From: a virus
Reading direction: 5' to 3' (one strand)
DNA length: 47,921 nucleotides
IMG/VR virus record: IMGVR_UViG_3300042876_000271
Location: 1-47,921 of that record
Shown here: in pieces, positions 32,846 to 41,833 of the stretch
How the letters are laid out: each line of letters begins with the position of its first letter
Position numbering within the stretch: position 1 is the first letter of the stretch
Made by a program: the position numbers and the translations under genes
The notes under the pieces: generated by a model
Told to the model about the DNA's origin: nothing
The model's input: the letters and a program-made list of their open reading frames with translations, nothing else
Databases searched by the model: none

Positions 32846-34423
32846 ATGCCACGTCCGCAGTTCATGCAGACCTACCTGAACGCGTGGCGTGCCAACCCGG
32901 TTCGCACGCTGCGCGATACCGGGCTGGTGTCTGGTCTCGGCATGTTCTCGGCGAATCAGGCCTGGAATCTGCTGAGCCCGGAGCGTCGTCGAGCCAACGC
33001 TGATATCGTCAGCAAGAACATGTCCAAGGGCGTCATCGACGCCTTGGTCCCTCCGGACATGACGCAGAAGCTTCGGGACCAGGTTTCCGGGCTCCCGCAG
33101 GGGATCAGGCAAAGCATGGAGGCCGGTATTCAGGGCGGCTTCCGGGAAGGTACCAGCGACCTGTTTAAGAGCGTTAAGAACAACACCCCGGCATGGTTGG
33201 CGGCTGGTTCCGCGGTTCTCGCGGTTCCCACACTGGCGTACCTGTTGTCGCAGTGGAGTTCAGAGCGGGAGTCCAAACTCGACGCTGACAAGGCGAAGGC
33301 CGATGTAGCCAAGCTCAAGCTGCGCCGTAGTCGGGCGCTGTCGTTGAAGCGGCGGAAGCGCGACATCGAACGTCGCGCACAGGCTCTCATGGCTGAGCGG
33401 CTCGGTACGGTCGGGCTTCCTGGCGAAGCTGGACCCGCCGCGATCGGGTTGCAGCCCAAGCTGGCTGGTTGGCGTAAGCTGGCAGCACAGCAGAAGCAGG
33501 CGATTCGATTCTGGCCGCGCCGGCTTGGCGGCGCCCCGAGCACACCCCCGAAGCCGGTGGTCCCCGCGGAGCCGCGGGCCTTCTCGAACTCGCTGCTCTG
33601 GGGTCTCGGTCTCGGCGGTGCCGGGCTTGGTGCCTACAACGTCGGTACCGGCATCCACGGTGGCGTCGGTGTCGCCAAGAAGCTGATCTCGGATCCCGAG
33701 GCCGCCTCGGACATCGTGAATCAGTACGCCTCGCGGACCGCGGATCTGGTGCGCGAGAACCTCCCGTTGTCTGACATCGGGCGCGTGGCTGGTGAGGCTG
33801 CATCGACAACGGCCATCGGGCTGCTGAAGTCACCTTGGACCTATGCTGGTATCGGAGCCACAGTTGGCGCTCCGTATCTCCTGGCGTACCTGCTTGGTGG
33901 TCGGAAGCGCCGGAAGCCGGCGAAGACGGCTGCGTTACTTGATTACGCGCCGGCAGCGGCTGCGCTAGCTCCACTGGGGTTGTTGGCGAATCGGCGGATC
34001 CGGCACTACGCCAGGAATCACGCCTGGCCAGCACTTGGAACTGGTATGGCGTACACCACGGCCGGACTCGGGCTGGCCTCTACGGTGGACCCACAGCTGC
34101 CAGCTCGGGTCTATTCGAGTGCGGCGGCCAAGGCGTTGCCGGCTATGTTCAGCTTGAATGGCGCCATGCGGGAGCGGCTCAGCGAGCCGCTGGCGAGCAC
34201 GATGCAGAGCACGATTGGCGGGCTGCCATACAAGGTGTTCCAGACCGCCAAGGATAGCTCGAAGCGCCTGTTCGATACCGTCAAGGACTCCTTCGAGAAG
34301 CGCCCCGTGTACTCTGGAACGGTGGTCGGGCTCGGAGCTACAGCACTGGGGACCCTTGGTTACTTGTTGTGGAAACAGACACGTCGACAGGCTGAGGACA
34401 TCGCGGAGGACAAACCAACGTGA
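32846..34423 (+). CDS. multi-span glycine-zipper protein, 525 aa
   Basis: The protein looks like three concatenated membrane modules. Each ends with a helix closing in a Y-L-L plus basic motif: LAYLLSQWSSERESK (residue about 130), LLAYLLGGRKRRKPAK (about 345) and GYLLWKQTRRQ (about 510). Between them are amphipathic helices, a Lys/Arg-rich helix (RRSRALSLKRRKRDIERRA) and a WRKLAAQQKQA motif near residue 210. RKPAKTAALLDY follows the second module. Its C-terminal GTG overlap with the Nudix gene suggests coupling. Likely a virion protein deployed into the host membrane; no known family. Confidence 0.6.
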   Translation: MPRPQFMQTYLNAWRANPVRTLRDTGLVSGLGMFSANQAWNLLSPERRRANADIVSKNMSKGVIDALVPPDMTQKLRDQVSGLPQGIRQSMEAGIQGGFREGTSDLFKSVKNNTPAWLAAGSAVLAVPTLAYLLSQWSSERESKLDADKAKADVAKLKLRRSRALSLKRRKRDIERRAQALMAERLGTVGLPGEAGPAAIGLQPKLAGWRKLAAQQKQAIRFWPRRLGGAPSTPPKPVVPAEPRAFSNSLLWGLGLGGAGLGAYNVGTGIHGGVGVAKKLISDPEAASDIVNQYASRTADLVRENLPLSDIGRVAGEAASTTAIGLLKSPWTYAGIGATVGAPYLLAYLLGGRKRRKPAKTAALLDYAPAAAALAPLGLLANRRIRHYARNHAWPALGTGMAYTTAGLGLASTVDPQLPARVYSSAAAKALPAMFSLNGAMRERLSEPLASTMQSTIGGLPYKVFQTAKDSSKRLFDTVKDSFEKRPVYSGTVVGLGATALGTLGYLLWKQTRRQAEDIAEDKPT

Positions 34424-35958
34424 CCGAGCCGGACCTGACTCCGAAGACCAACGCGCCGCCGAGGAACACCGATACCGGTGGTCGCCCGGCGCGCCCGTCG
34501 AACGCCGTTCTGATGCGACAGGCCGGGCAGGTCGAACGCTACAGCGGCGGCACCCCGATCTACGAGAAGCTCGGTGCGTTCATCGTCGATGTCACCGCGG
34601 CACGGATCCGGGCTGATCTCCAGAAACGGGCGTCGGCGGTCCTGCAGTTCCCGACGCGCGAGATCGAGATCCGGCTCACCAAGCTGGCTGGTGTCGCCAA
34701 TGAGCCCGAGGTCGACGACCACGACTCCGCTCCCACCGACAAGATGCGGCCTCGCGCCGAGCTCATCCTGTGGAACCGTGACGGCGTCTACGCCATCGAC
34801 AGGGGATCCTACATCCTGTTCCCAGGTGGCGGCATCGATGATGGCGAACAGCCCAGGGATGCCGCGATCCGGGAGACCTTGGAGGAGTCCAACCGTCACC
34901 CCATCAACGTGGTCAACGCGGGCATCGTGGAGTCCGTGTGGCCGCTGGATTCCGGGAACGAGTTCTGGGATGACTCCGACTTCGATGGCGAGCGGACCTA
35001 CTTCTTCTCGGGCGTCGACGCCGGTGAAGCCGGGATCACGCACGAGGACCGCGAGGACTTCGCAGTCATCGGGTTCGATGAGCTCATCACCAAGCTGGAA
35101 GCGCTCATCGAACGTGACGACCAGACCTGGGCGGCTCAGAACAACCGGACCCGTCTCAAGCTGGTCAAGCACGCCAAGCGGATGGCGGCCTCACGCGTCA
35201 ACCTGAAGCCGATCAAGCAGGCCGCTGTGGCTGAGCAGGCCCTGGCTGAGGTCCAGCCTGCTGCGGCTCCAACTGGCCCAGCTCCGATCCCGACGCACCC
35301 CACCACCGCGGTTCCCACGAACCCTGGTGAGGCCCCGCCGCCCGCTCAGGACGGCCAGCCGGAGACCACCGACAACAAGACGTTCGTGGCTGGTCTGGCG
35401 CAGAAGTTCGTGCCTGCAGAGGGTGACCAACAGCCTGGTACCGTTGCCGAGAAGCCGATCGCACCACAGGGCGCCACGGCTCCCGAAGGTGCCACGGCCC
35501 CAGAGGGTCAGACTGCTCCGGTCACCAAGACTGCGGACGCCGCCAACCTGATGCGGCGGAACCAGTACATCATGGTGACCCCCGATGGCCGCGTCATCGT
35601 GCGTCGGCTGCCGAATCGGAGGTTCTCGTTCCCCGAGCAGGGCACCGGCAAGCGGGCCCCCTACGAGGAGCCCGTGCGTCTGCTGCCGCCAACCGGTGTC
35701 CCGGAGCCCGGCTACCATGGCTACGAAGTCGGTCTCCATGTCGGTGACGCTCCCGAAGCGATCCCCGAGGGATTCGAGGCGGTGCCCTCAGAGGAAGCTC
35801 TCAAGGAGCTCTACGCCTCGATGGGTCTCTCCGCAAACCGTCCCTTTCAGGCCTTGGATCGCGCCCGAGCCCGCGCCTTGGTCCGCCTGCTGAGGAAGCG
35901 CAAGAAGCCCGAGATCACTCCCACGGTCATCCCAGAGGTTCCAGGTGCCCCGCTCTAA
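34420..35958 (+). CDS. Nudix-hydrolase domain fused to a long linker and C-terminal domain
   Basis: 512 aa from GTG, overlapping the upstream stop. A Nudix box is clear: Gly137, Glu143, Arg151-Glu152 and Glu155-Glu156 in GGIDDGE-x7-RETLEES, with Asn158 where the consensus has Gly. The fold runs about residues 108-240. Nudix enzymes hydrolyse nucleoside diphosphate-linked compounds. Residues 265-370 form a Pro/Thr/Ala/Gln-rich linker with a threefold GATAPE-type repeat. Residues 380-512 form a separate basic domain (GRVIVRRLPNRRFSF, ARARALVRLLRKRKK). The fusion with a virion-style basic domain suggests delivery of the enzyme in the particle. It overlaps the next gene by 14 nt. Confidence 0.7.
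   Translation: MTEPDLTPKTNAPPRNTDTGGRPARPSNAVLMRQAGQVERYSGGTPIYEKLGAFIVDVTAARIRADLQKRASAVLQFPTREIEIRLTKLAGVANEPEVDDHDSAPTDKMRPRAELILWNRDGVYAIDRGSYILFPGGGIDDGEQPRDAAIRETLEESNRHPINVVNAGIVESVWPLDSGNEFWDDSDFDGERTYFFSGVDAGEAGITHEDREDFAVIGFDELITKLEALIERDDQTWAAQNNRTRLKLVKHAKRMAASRVNLKPIKQAAVAEQALAEVQPAAAPTGPAPIPTHPTTAVPTNPGEAPPPAQDGQPETTDNKTFVAGLAQKFVPAEGDQQPGTVAEKPIAPQGATAPEGATAPEGQTAPVTKTADAANLMRRNQYIMVTPDGRVIVRRLPNRRFSFPEQGTGKRAPYEEPVRLLPPTGVPEPGYHGYEVGLHVGDAPEAIPEGFEAVPSEEALKELYASMGLSANRPFQALDRARARALVRLLRKRKKPEITPTVIPEVPGAPL
35467..35520 (+). repeat. three-fold 18-nt coding repeat
   Basis: Three in-frame 6-codon units (QGATAP, EGATAP, EGQTAP) in the linker of the Nudix fusion. Short direct repeats of this kind can change copy number by slippage. 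Confidence 0.6.
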
Positions 35959-37249
35959 AGCTCGCATCGCGTTGTGCCGTAAGCTGGCCGCTGTCACCGG
36001 GTCAGATGCCCTGTATCGCAAGCTCGCAGCTGCGCGAGCCGCTGGCTTGTTCCCCAATCAGAAGCAGGCCGCGGAACCGCTGGGGGTCCGGATGTACCAG
36101 GCCGGGGACGCCGACCGCGCTGCTCGAGAGGCCGACAAGAAGGCGTTGCTCGAGGCTCAGAAGATGCGCGGTCAGCGTGACCGCGAGATCAACGCGGCGA
36201 AACAGGAAGAAGAGGAAGCCGCGTTCCGCTCGAAGATCATGGAACAGTTGGAGCAGAAGAACCCCGAGTTCGCCGCGGCTCGCAAAAACTTGAAGGCGTG
36301 GCAGGAGGCCGTAACTGCCTATGAGCACGTCCAAAAGACTCGAAGCGGCAGACCGGCGATCACCAAAGGTCAGTACGACGATTACGTCAAGAACATCAAC
36401 AGTACGCAGAGCATGGTGAACCGGGTTTTCAAACAGGCCGTGGATGAGGCCAGGGCCGCCGAGGCTGCGCAGCCTTCGCAGGCCGCGCAGGCCACACAGC
36501 CCAGCGCACCCCCAACAGCCACTGAACCGGCACAGTCGGAGACCGCACCGCAACCAGCTCCGGTGGCCCAGACCACGGAGCCCAGCCCGGTCCAGTCCGC
36601 ACAGCCGGAACCGCCGCCGCAGGCTCCTGTGGTCAAGGCCCCGGAGCCCGTACAGCCGACGGCTCCAGTTGCCGTAGCTCCTGAACCGGAGCCTCCAGCG
36701 GAAGAGGAACCCCAGCAGTTCTCGCCCATGGGTGGCGACGATCCCGCTGCGATCACATCGAATGTTCCCGCGAAGCCGCCGACGCCGATCTCGACGCCGT
36801 CGCAGTCCATGGCGAAGGCGCCGACTCCGAAGCCACCGAAGATCGAACCCAGCAAGCCGGCTCCGGTTATCGGTGGGAAGTTCGCTGCGCTGAAGCGCAA
36901 GCTGGCCGCCGTGATGCCGTTCACAGCGCTTCGTCGTGCCCAGCGGATCGGCGGTGGTGAGAAGTTCGACTTCGATGCGCTGCGGAAGGCCTACAACACG
37001 GGGCCCTATCAGTGGCTAGCCAAGTCGACCGAACAGCCTGGGAAGCAGAGCGTCGTGTTCCAAGGCGTCGACACCGGGCTCCCGTTCTCGAAGGCTGGGC
37101 TCATCGCGGCTGTGAAGGCTGCGTTGGCTGCGAAGGCTTCTAAGTCTGGTTCGAAGTCCTGGATGGGCAGAGAGGCTCGGGCTGTGCGTCGCGACGCGAA
37201 GACCCACGGCCGCCCGCCCGGTCCGAGCGGCGGCGTTCTGGGGGACTGA
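35945..37249 (+). CDS. proline-rich linker protein with RKLA motifs
   Basis: 434 aa from GTG, overlapping the Nudix gene by 14 nt. It starts with two CRKLAAV/YRKLAAA motifs, then a charged helical region (KKALLEAQKMRGQRDREI). A long Pro/Ala/Gln-rich linker (residues about 175-310) follows, with a third KRKLAAVM motif near residue 320. The C-terminal domain is compact (KFDFDALRKAYNTGPYQWL, GKQSVVFQGVDTGLPFS) and ends basic. No known domain. The repeated RKLA motif links it to the neighbouring virion-type proteins. Confidence 0.55.
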   Translation: MPRSKARIALCRKLAAVTGSDALYRKLAAARAAGLFPNQKQAAEPLGVRMYQAGDADRAAREADKKALLEAQKMRGQRDREINAAKQEEEEAAFRSKIMEQLEQKNPEFAAARKNLKAWQEAVTAYEHVQKTRSGRPAITKGQYDDYVKNINSTQSMVNRVFKQAVDEARAAEAAQPSQAAQATQPSAPPTATEPAQSETAPQPAPVAQTTEPSPVQSAQPEPPPQAPVVKAPEPVQPTAPVAVAPEPEPPAEEEPQQFSPMGGDDPAAITSNVPAKPPTPISTPSQSMAKAPTPKPPKIEPSKPAPVIGGKFAALKRKLAAVMPFTALRRAQRIGGGEKFDFDALRKAYNTGPYQWLAKSTEQPGKQSVVFQGVDTGLPFSKAGLIAAVKAALAAKASKSGSKSWMGREARAVRRDAKTHGRPPGPSGGVLGD

Positions 37250-38058
37250 TGCCGAACCTGGCCCTTGAAGGCGTCCGGGCGGTGACCCCGTTGACACAGG
37301 GGGCACGTGATCTGAGCTGGCTGCAACCCAGGCACGTCGATCACGCCGCTCCGCTGTCGGAGCAGCTCTACGATCAGCTCACCGCGGAAGAGCAGATCGC
37401 CAACTTGGACGAGGACCGCCGGAACCCGCTGTGGAAGCGCACCCTGATGCACGCCGGTATCGGTGCCGGTCTCGGTGGTCTCCTGGCTGGCGGCAAGACC
37501 TTGGTGGGAACCCACGGGGACTGGTCCTCGGTTCCCGTTGGTGCCGGTATCGGTGCCGCTTCAGGCGCCGTGCTGGGTGCCGCGTTCACGGGAGCCAAGG
37601 AGCTCCTCGCCGGACTCCTGAGGCGTAACGCGAGGCGCACGATCCGGGAGTCCTCGCCAACCGCGAAGCTCGTGATGCGGTCGCCACGGTTCCGGTCGCA
37701 CGTCAGCGACTACGCGTTGTCCGGCTGGCATCCCTGGTACGGCGCCGAGCTCGGCCTGTACGCCGGAGCCCTGGGAACCGCAGCCCATGACTGGGTCTCG
37801 GGGACCCCGGTGTCCTGGAAGCGCCCCCTGATCGGTGGTGGCATCGGGGCCGCCGCTGGCGGCCTGCTCGGCTACATCCTGAGCGAACGGAGGCGTAAGA
37901 AGCTCCTGCATCGGATCCGGGACAACTTCGGTCGCCAGGACCGCGCCAGGACGCGCGCCGAGGTCGAGGCCGCCCGCCAGGCTGGCGGAGAGCTTGCCAA
38001 CGCGGATACCAGGTTGGAAGCTGCTATGCAGCCCGCGTTCCCGCAGGTCCAGGGGTGA
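37249..38058 (+). CDS. glycine-zipper membrane protein, 269 aa
   Basis: Starts in the overlapping TGATG. Hydrophobic Gly-zipper pairs lie at residues 68-120 (AGIGAGLGGLLAGGKTL, GAGIGAASGAVLGAAFTG) and 190-215 (IGGGIGAAAGGLLGYILSER). The last closes Y-I-L-S-E-R-R-R-K-K, the same helix end seen in neighbours. A basic helical C-terminus follows. The N-terminal 65 residues are soluble and acidic (LYDQLTAEEQIANLDED). Probably a membrane-active virion protein. Confidence 0.6.
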   Translation: MPNLALEGVRAVTPLTQGARDLSWLQPRHVDHAAPLSEQLYDQLTAEEQIANLDEDRRNPLWKRTLMHAGIGAGLGGLLAGGKTLVGTHGDWSSVPVGAGIGAASGAVLGAAFTGAKELLAGLLRRNARRTIRESSPTAKLVMRSPRFRSHVSDYALSGWHPWYGAELGLYAGALGTAAHDWVSGTPVSWKRPLIGGGIGAAAGGLLGYILSERRRKKLLHRIRDNFGRQDRARTRAEVEAARQAGGELANADTRLEAAMQPAFPQVQG

Positions 38059-38059
38059 C

Positions 38060-38875
38060 ATGCTGATCTCCAGGCAGGGACAGTTCGGACCCATCGAGCT
38101 TCGTGATACCCTCACGACGCGCGAGATCCTGTTGAACGGGCAGTGCCAGGGCGGCGCCCTGCTGACCCCGTCGGCTCGGTGCGTCGACGACGAGCTCCCT
38201 GACGACGCCCCGGGTCCAGTCGCGGCGTCTTCGTACGCCATGGGATGGCTCCACGCGGGCGTCCACAACCGCAACGGCTCAGGAATCATGATCGGACTGG
38301 GTTCCGGGGCCGGTGCCGTACAACTCCTCCAGAACTTCCCGCAAATCGATCTGACGGTCATCGAGGTTGACCCCGTCATGGTCACCGTGGCCCTGGCTGG
38401 GTTCCCCCTGCTGCACTGGTACATGAACCAGGGCAGGTTGAACATCGTGGTCGCCGATGCCACGAAGTATCTGGAATCCCGGTATGACGTCTGGGACTTC
38501 GCGTGCGCCGACGCCTACACCGGTTCGAACGAACTCGTTCCGGACTACATCCCGCTGCTTTGTGACCGCGCGGACAACATCTACTTCAACGTCATCGACA
38601 CCCTCGATGGGCCCCTGTTGGAGGGCCTCCAGGACTACCTGGCCCGGAAGCGTATGGAGCCCGTGGCTGGGCTCTTCAAGGCGATGCCGTGGGACCGCTA
38701 CGACAACTACCCCTTCGGGGCTCGTTCGAACTGGATCCTGACGACGCAGCCCACGGACTGGGCGACCGCGGGTCACTTCCTGCCGTTCGCTGACATCCGG
38801 GATCCCAACGTGGCCACGGCACAGCGGACCTGGGATGCCTTCCTGGCACACGGAGTCACGTCGGATAGCGAATAG
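38060..38875 (+). CDS. spermidine-synthase-like SAM-dependent methyltransferase fold
   Basis: The ATG at 38060 follows the previous stop closely. The 271 aa show a Rossmann methyltransferase core: motif I IGLGSGAGAVQLLQ (about residues 76-90), acidic strand 2 end VIEVDPVMV, then VVADATKYLES and DFACADAYTG. This order matches spermidine synthase and related class I methyltransferases. The spermidine-synthase substrate residues cannot be verified here, so the substrate is unknown. Its place among virion genes is odd: the enzyme may modify host or phage molecules, or be carried in the particle. Confidence 0.6.
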   Translation: MLISRQGQFGPIELRDTLTTREILLNGQCQGGALLTPSARCVDDELPDDAPGPVAASSYAMGWLHAGVHNRNGSGIMIGLGSGAGAVQLLQNFPQIDLTVIEVDPVMVTVALAGFPLLHWYMNQGRLNIVVADATKYLESRYDVWDFACADAYTGSNELVPDYIPLLCDRADNIYFNVIDTLDGPLLEGLQDYLARKRMEPVAGLFKAMPWDRYDNYPFGARSNWILTTQPTDWATAGHFLPFADIRDPNVATAQRTWDAFLAHGVTSDSE

Positions 38876-38879
38876 CCTG

Positions 38880-38908
38880 TTGCGAAAAGCTATGGCTACC
38901 ACTACGAT
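38880..38908 (+). promoter_or_regulatory. promoter candidate with TTGCGAAAAG element
   Basis: TTGCGA (38880-38885), a 17-nt spacer and TACGAT (38903-38908). The -35 and following bases (TTGCGAAAAG) are identical to those at 47336. A ribosome binding site (CAGGAG) and ATG follow at 38930. Confidence 0.5.
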
Positions 38909-38929
38909 CCTGGCTCACAGGAGTTCCCC

Positions 38930-39880
38930 ATGGCTGACCAGCGCCCAGTGATCGATACCCCACGCGCGTTCAGCGAAGGTGAAATCGCGGCTTCCATCGC
39001 GGCGGGCTCCGACCTCAGTGTTCCCTTGGAGAGCCGTCCCGCGACGAGCCCCCGGGTCCAGGGGGTCGTCATCGCCGACGCCGGGCGTCCCACGGAACGC
39101 TCCGCGGCCAAGGTCATCGACTTCGACAAGAACGACCGCTTCAAGCCGAACACCTCGGTGATCTCGCGGTCCTCACAACCCCTGGCCGAGATCCCGGTGC
39201 AGCGGGTCTACCTGCCTGAGAAGGGCCAGAAGGGTGACACGGTAATCGAAGATGCTGGCGTCCAGGCCGTCACCACGGGGACCAGGCAGGTCCTCCCGGC
39301 CGCTGCGTTGTCGGCGCGTCCGGCTCCAGCTGACGGCACCGTCGGTGGCATGACACCCGACGTCGAGATCTCCGAGGCCCCACGGCGTGCCGCGATCCTG
39401 AACCCGGGTGCCGAGCACGCCGTTGGGGTCCAGCCCGTGGTCAGACAGGAGACCCGGTTGAGCTCGTTGACCCCAGTTCGTCCACAGGGGGCCCCCGTGA
39501 TGCAGAAGCAGGCCGAGGTCCAGCCTGCGGCGCCAGCCGCGCCGTCGGTTCAGTTGCAGGGTCTCGCTGGCGGTATCGGTATTGCGCAGATGACCCCAGC
39601 GGTTCCGCAGAAGCAGCGCGTCACGATCTCGTCGCCGACGATCGGGAAGCATCGGATCCGGGTCGATTTCGTCGGTGTGAGCTCATCAGTTGTCGTGTTG
39701 GCGTACCTGAACACCGATGACGCCGTGATCTTCGAACCACCGGCTGGTGGTGTCGAGAACCCGTTGACCGTCGAGTTCAACGAGAAGTCGTACACCTGCG
39801 CGTACCACGGGTTCTCCGTGGAAATGTCGTACGGCCCCTATGCGGTCTTCCAGGTTGTCCTTACCCGTATCGACGAGTAA
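38930..39880 (+). CDS. virion-type protein upstream of the portal
   Basis: 316 aa. CAGGAG 6 nt before the ATG. Residues 1-190 are low-complexity and Pro/Ala-rich with charged patches (PRVQGVVIADAG, EISEAPRRAAILNPG), probably extended. One MQKQAEVQ segment carries a K-x-A motif. The last ~95 residues form a beta-rich domain (HRIRVDFVGVSSSVVVLAYL, EKSYTCAYHGFSVEM, PYAVFQVVLTRIDE). It ends 12 nt before the portal gene, so a portal-associated or head protein is likely. No family recognised. Confidence 0.6.
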   Translation: MADQRPVIDTPRAFSEGEIAASIAAGSDLSVPLESRPATSPRVQGVVIADAGRPTERSAAKVIDFDKNDRFKPNTSVISRSSQPLAEIPVQRVYLPEKGQKGDTVIEDAGVQAVTTGTRQVLPAAALSARPAPADGTVGGMTPDVEISEAPRRAAILNPGAEHAVGVQPVVRQETRLSSLTPVRPQGAPVMQKQAEVQPAAPAAPSVQLQGLAGGIGIAQMTPAVPQKQRVTISSPTIGKHRIRVDFVGVSSSVVVLAYLNTDDAVIFEPPAGGVENPLTVEFNEKSYTCAYHGFSVEMSYGPYAVFQVVLTRIDE

Positions 39881-39892
39881 GCTGAGGCCCTC

Positions 39893-41764
39893 ATGAGCGG
39901 TCTGGATTCACTGATCCCGGCAATGAGCCAGCAGATGCAGGGCTCAACGACGGCGCCCAACAACAAGCCGTTCATGACGCCGTGGTTGGACTACTCCACC
40001 GTCACGGTTCCCGACAACCACGAACTCGTGATGTGGTGGGCCCAGTACCTCTGGCTCACCGATGGCAACTTCCGTACCGCGATGGAGCGCGTCGCTGCCC
40101 ACTTCATGACGGTGTTGGAGTTCCCGGATCTGGAGCCCGATGAGGAATCCAGCTGGAAGGACTTCTTCAACAACGAGATCAACTATCGCCGCGAGCTGAT
40201 GTCGGTGGCGTACGATTTCCTGGCGTACGGGAACTGCTTTGTGTCGCCGTACCTGCCGTTCAAGCGGTTCATGCGGTGCCAGAAGTGCTTCCTGGAACAG
40301 CCCATCGATCGCGTCGACTACAACCTGGAGTTCTCGGCTGTGAAGCCGTACGTGAAGTGGCATCGCAAGCACAGCTGCCCGCGCTGTGACGACACCGGGG
40401 ATTACGAGGTCCTCGATCGTCGGGATCGCACGCTGTCCAAGATCAAGCTGAACCGCTATGACCCCGCCGAGATCGAGCTCGCCCAGAACCGGTTCAGCCT
40501 GCGCAAGGACGTCTACTGGAAGATCCCCGAGGAGACCCGGCGTGACATCCTGGAGAAAGCCAGGATCCACATCGATGATACCCCGTTGGAGGTTCTCGAA
40601 GCCGTTGCCGTGAATGGTCGGCTCTGCTTCGAGGAGGACATGATCCTCCACATCGATGAGCCCATCATCTCTGGCGTCAGGTCGCGTGGCTGGGGTCTGC
40701 CGCGTTCGATCTCGAACTTCAGGACTGCCTGGCTCCAGCAGCTCATCAACAAGACCGACCAGGCCGTCGCCATCGACTACACCCTGGGCATGCGCGTCCT
40801 GTCGCCGGCTCCGACCCCAGGCGGTCAGGATCCCATGGTGACCACGGGCATGGAACAGTTCGTGACCCGCATCAAGAGCATGGTGCAGGAACACCGCAAC
40901 AATCCAGCTAGCTATCACACGGCGCCATATCCGATTCAGTACCAGTTCCTCGGCGGCGAAGGTGGCACTCTGATGCCGCCCGAGAAGCTGAAGTTCCGTC
41001 AGCAGGAGTACCTGAACCAGCTGGGTGTCCCGTTGGAATACCACCAGATGAATCTGAGCACGCAGGCCGCCCCGATGGCACTGCGGCTCTTCGAGTCGTA
41101 CTGGCAGGTCGTCCCGACGGCGTACAACCGTGTCCTGGACTGGCTCGTCGATATCCTGAGCAAGGTCTACGGCATGGAGCCGACCAAGGTCAGGATGCAG
41201 AAGACCACCATCGCGGACGACATGGAGCGCAAGGCAGTCCTGCTCCAGCTCATGTCGGCGAACCAGCTCTCCCCACAGACCGCGCTGCAGCCGTTCGGGA
41301 TCGATGCCCACGACGAGGTCAAGAAGGTCATCCGGCACCAGGAGTTCGTGTCGCGTCAGCAGGACGCCCAGGCCGAGAAGGACGCCCAGCGCGAAGAGAT
41401 GGGTGCCCTGCGCAGCATGACGGCACAGCCCAGCCCGGCGACCCTGCAGGCCCAGCAGGCCCAGGCTGCCGCTGGGGCGGCTGGTCCAGCGGGCGCCCCC
41501 ATGGGTGGCATGCCCACAGGCGGCATGCCTGGGGTCCAGAGCCAGACGCCGTCATCACTTGGCGAGATGTCCGAGCAGGCCCAGGGGATCGCGCAGCAGC
41601 TCGTCACCATGGACGACTACAGCCGAAAGGGCGAGCTCAAGGCGCTGCGCGAGGGCAACAAGGACCTCCACGCCCTCGTCATGCAGAACCTCGACGACCT
41701 CCGCAGCCAGGCCAAGAGCCAGGGTGGCCAGATGCTGTTGAGTGGCGGCATGCCCGCGGCTTAG
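39893..41764 (+). CDS. portal protein with Cys4 zinc-finger-like insertion
   Basis: 623 aa, GAGG 5 nt before the ATG. The layout matches large-phage portal proteins: an N-terminal helical part (RTAMERVAAHFMT), a wing region and long helices. A clip/stem region runs WLQQLINKTDQAVAIDYTLG, then LKFRQQEYLNQLGVPLEY and FESYWQVVPTAYNRVLDWL. Near residues 129-165 there are two Cys pairs (RCQKC; SCPRC), forming a likely zinc knuckle. The C-terminus is Gln/Ala/Gly-rich (AAAGAAGPAGAPMGGM). Portals form the dodecameric DNA gateway. The overall call is by resemblance, without a computed match. Confidence 0.75.
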   Translation: MSGLDSLIPAMSQQMQGSTTAPNNKPFMTPWLDYSTVTVPDNHELVMWWAQYLWLTDGNFRTAMERVAAHFMTVLEFPDLEPDEESSWKDFFNNEINYRRELMSVAYDFLAYGNCFVSPYLPFKRFMRCQKCFLEQPIDRVDYNLEFSAVKPYVKWHRKHSCPRCDDTGDYEVLDRRDRTLSKIKLNRYDPAEIELAQNRFSLRKDVYWKIPEETRRDILEKARIHIDDTPLEVLEAVAVNGRLCFEEDMILHIDEPIISGVRSRGWGLPRSISNFRTAWLQQLINKTDQAVAIDYTLGMRVLSPAPTPGGQDPMVTTGMEQFVTRIKSMVQEHRNNPASYHTAPYPIQYQFLGGEGGTLMPPEKLKFRQQEYLNQLGVPLEYHQMNLSTQAAPMALRLFESYWQVVPTAYNRVLDWLVDILSKVYGMEPTKVRMQKTTIADDMERKAVLLQLMSANQLSPQTALQPFGIDAHDEVKKVIRHQEFVSRQQDAQAEKDAQREEMGALRSMTAQPSPATLQAQQAQAAAGAAGPAGAPMGGMPTGGMPGVQSQTPSSLGEMSEQAQGIAQQLVTMDDYSRKGELKALREGNKDLHALVMQNLDDLRSQAKSQGGQMLLSGGMPAA

Positions 41765-41776
41765 TGAAGGTCACCC

Positions 41777-41805
41777 TTTCCATAGCGTTGGAAGCTGCAT
41801 AAGGT
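41777..41805 (+). promoter_or_regulatory. weak promoter candidate after the portal gene
   Basis: TTTCCA (41777-41782), 17-nt spacer, TAAGGT (41800-41805) in the 69-nt gap before the ATG at 41834. Only moderate match to consensus; position is the main support. Confidence 0.3.
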
Positions 41806-41833
41806 TGTGGCACCGCACTAAAGGATCCCGCCG

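Noticed and set aside
37994-38059. Earlier in-frame start for the methyltransferase-like gene at 37994
   Set aside because: The extra residues overlap the end of the preceding gene and are basic filler. The ATG at 38060 follows the stop directly and matches neighbour spacing.
39944-41338. 464-codon - strand open frame opposite the portal gene
   Set aside because: The protein is an antisense shadow rich in His, Arg, Val, Asp and Leu. The + strand frame has clear portal features.
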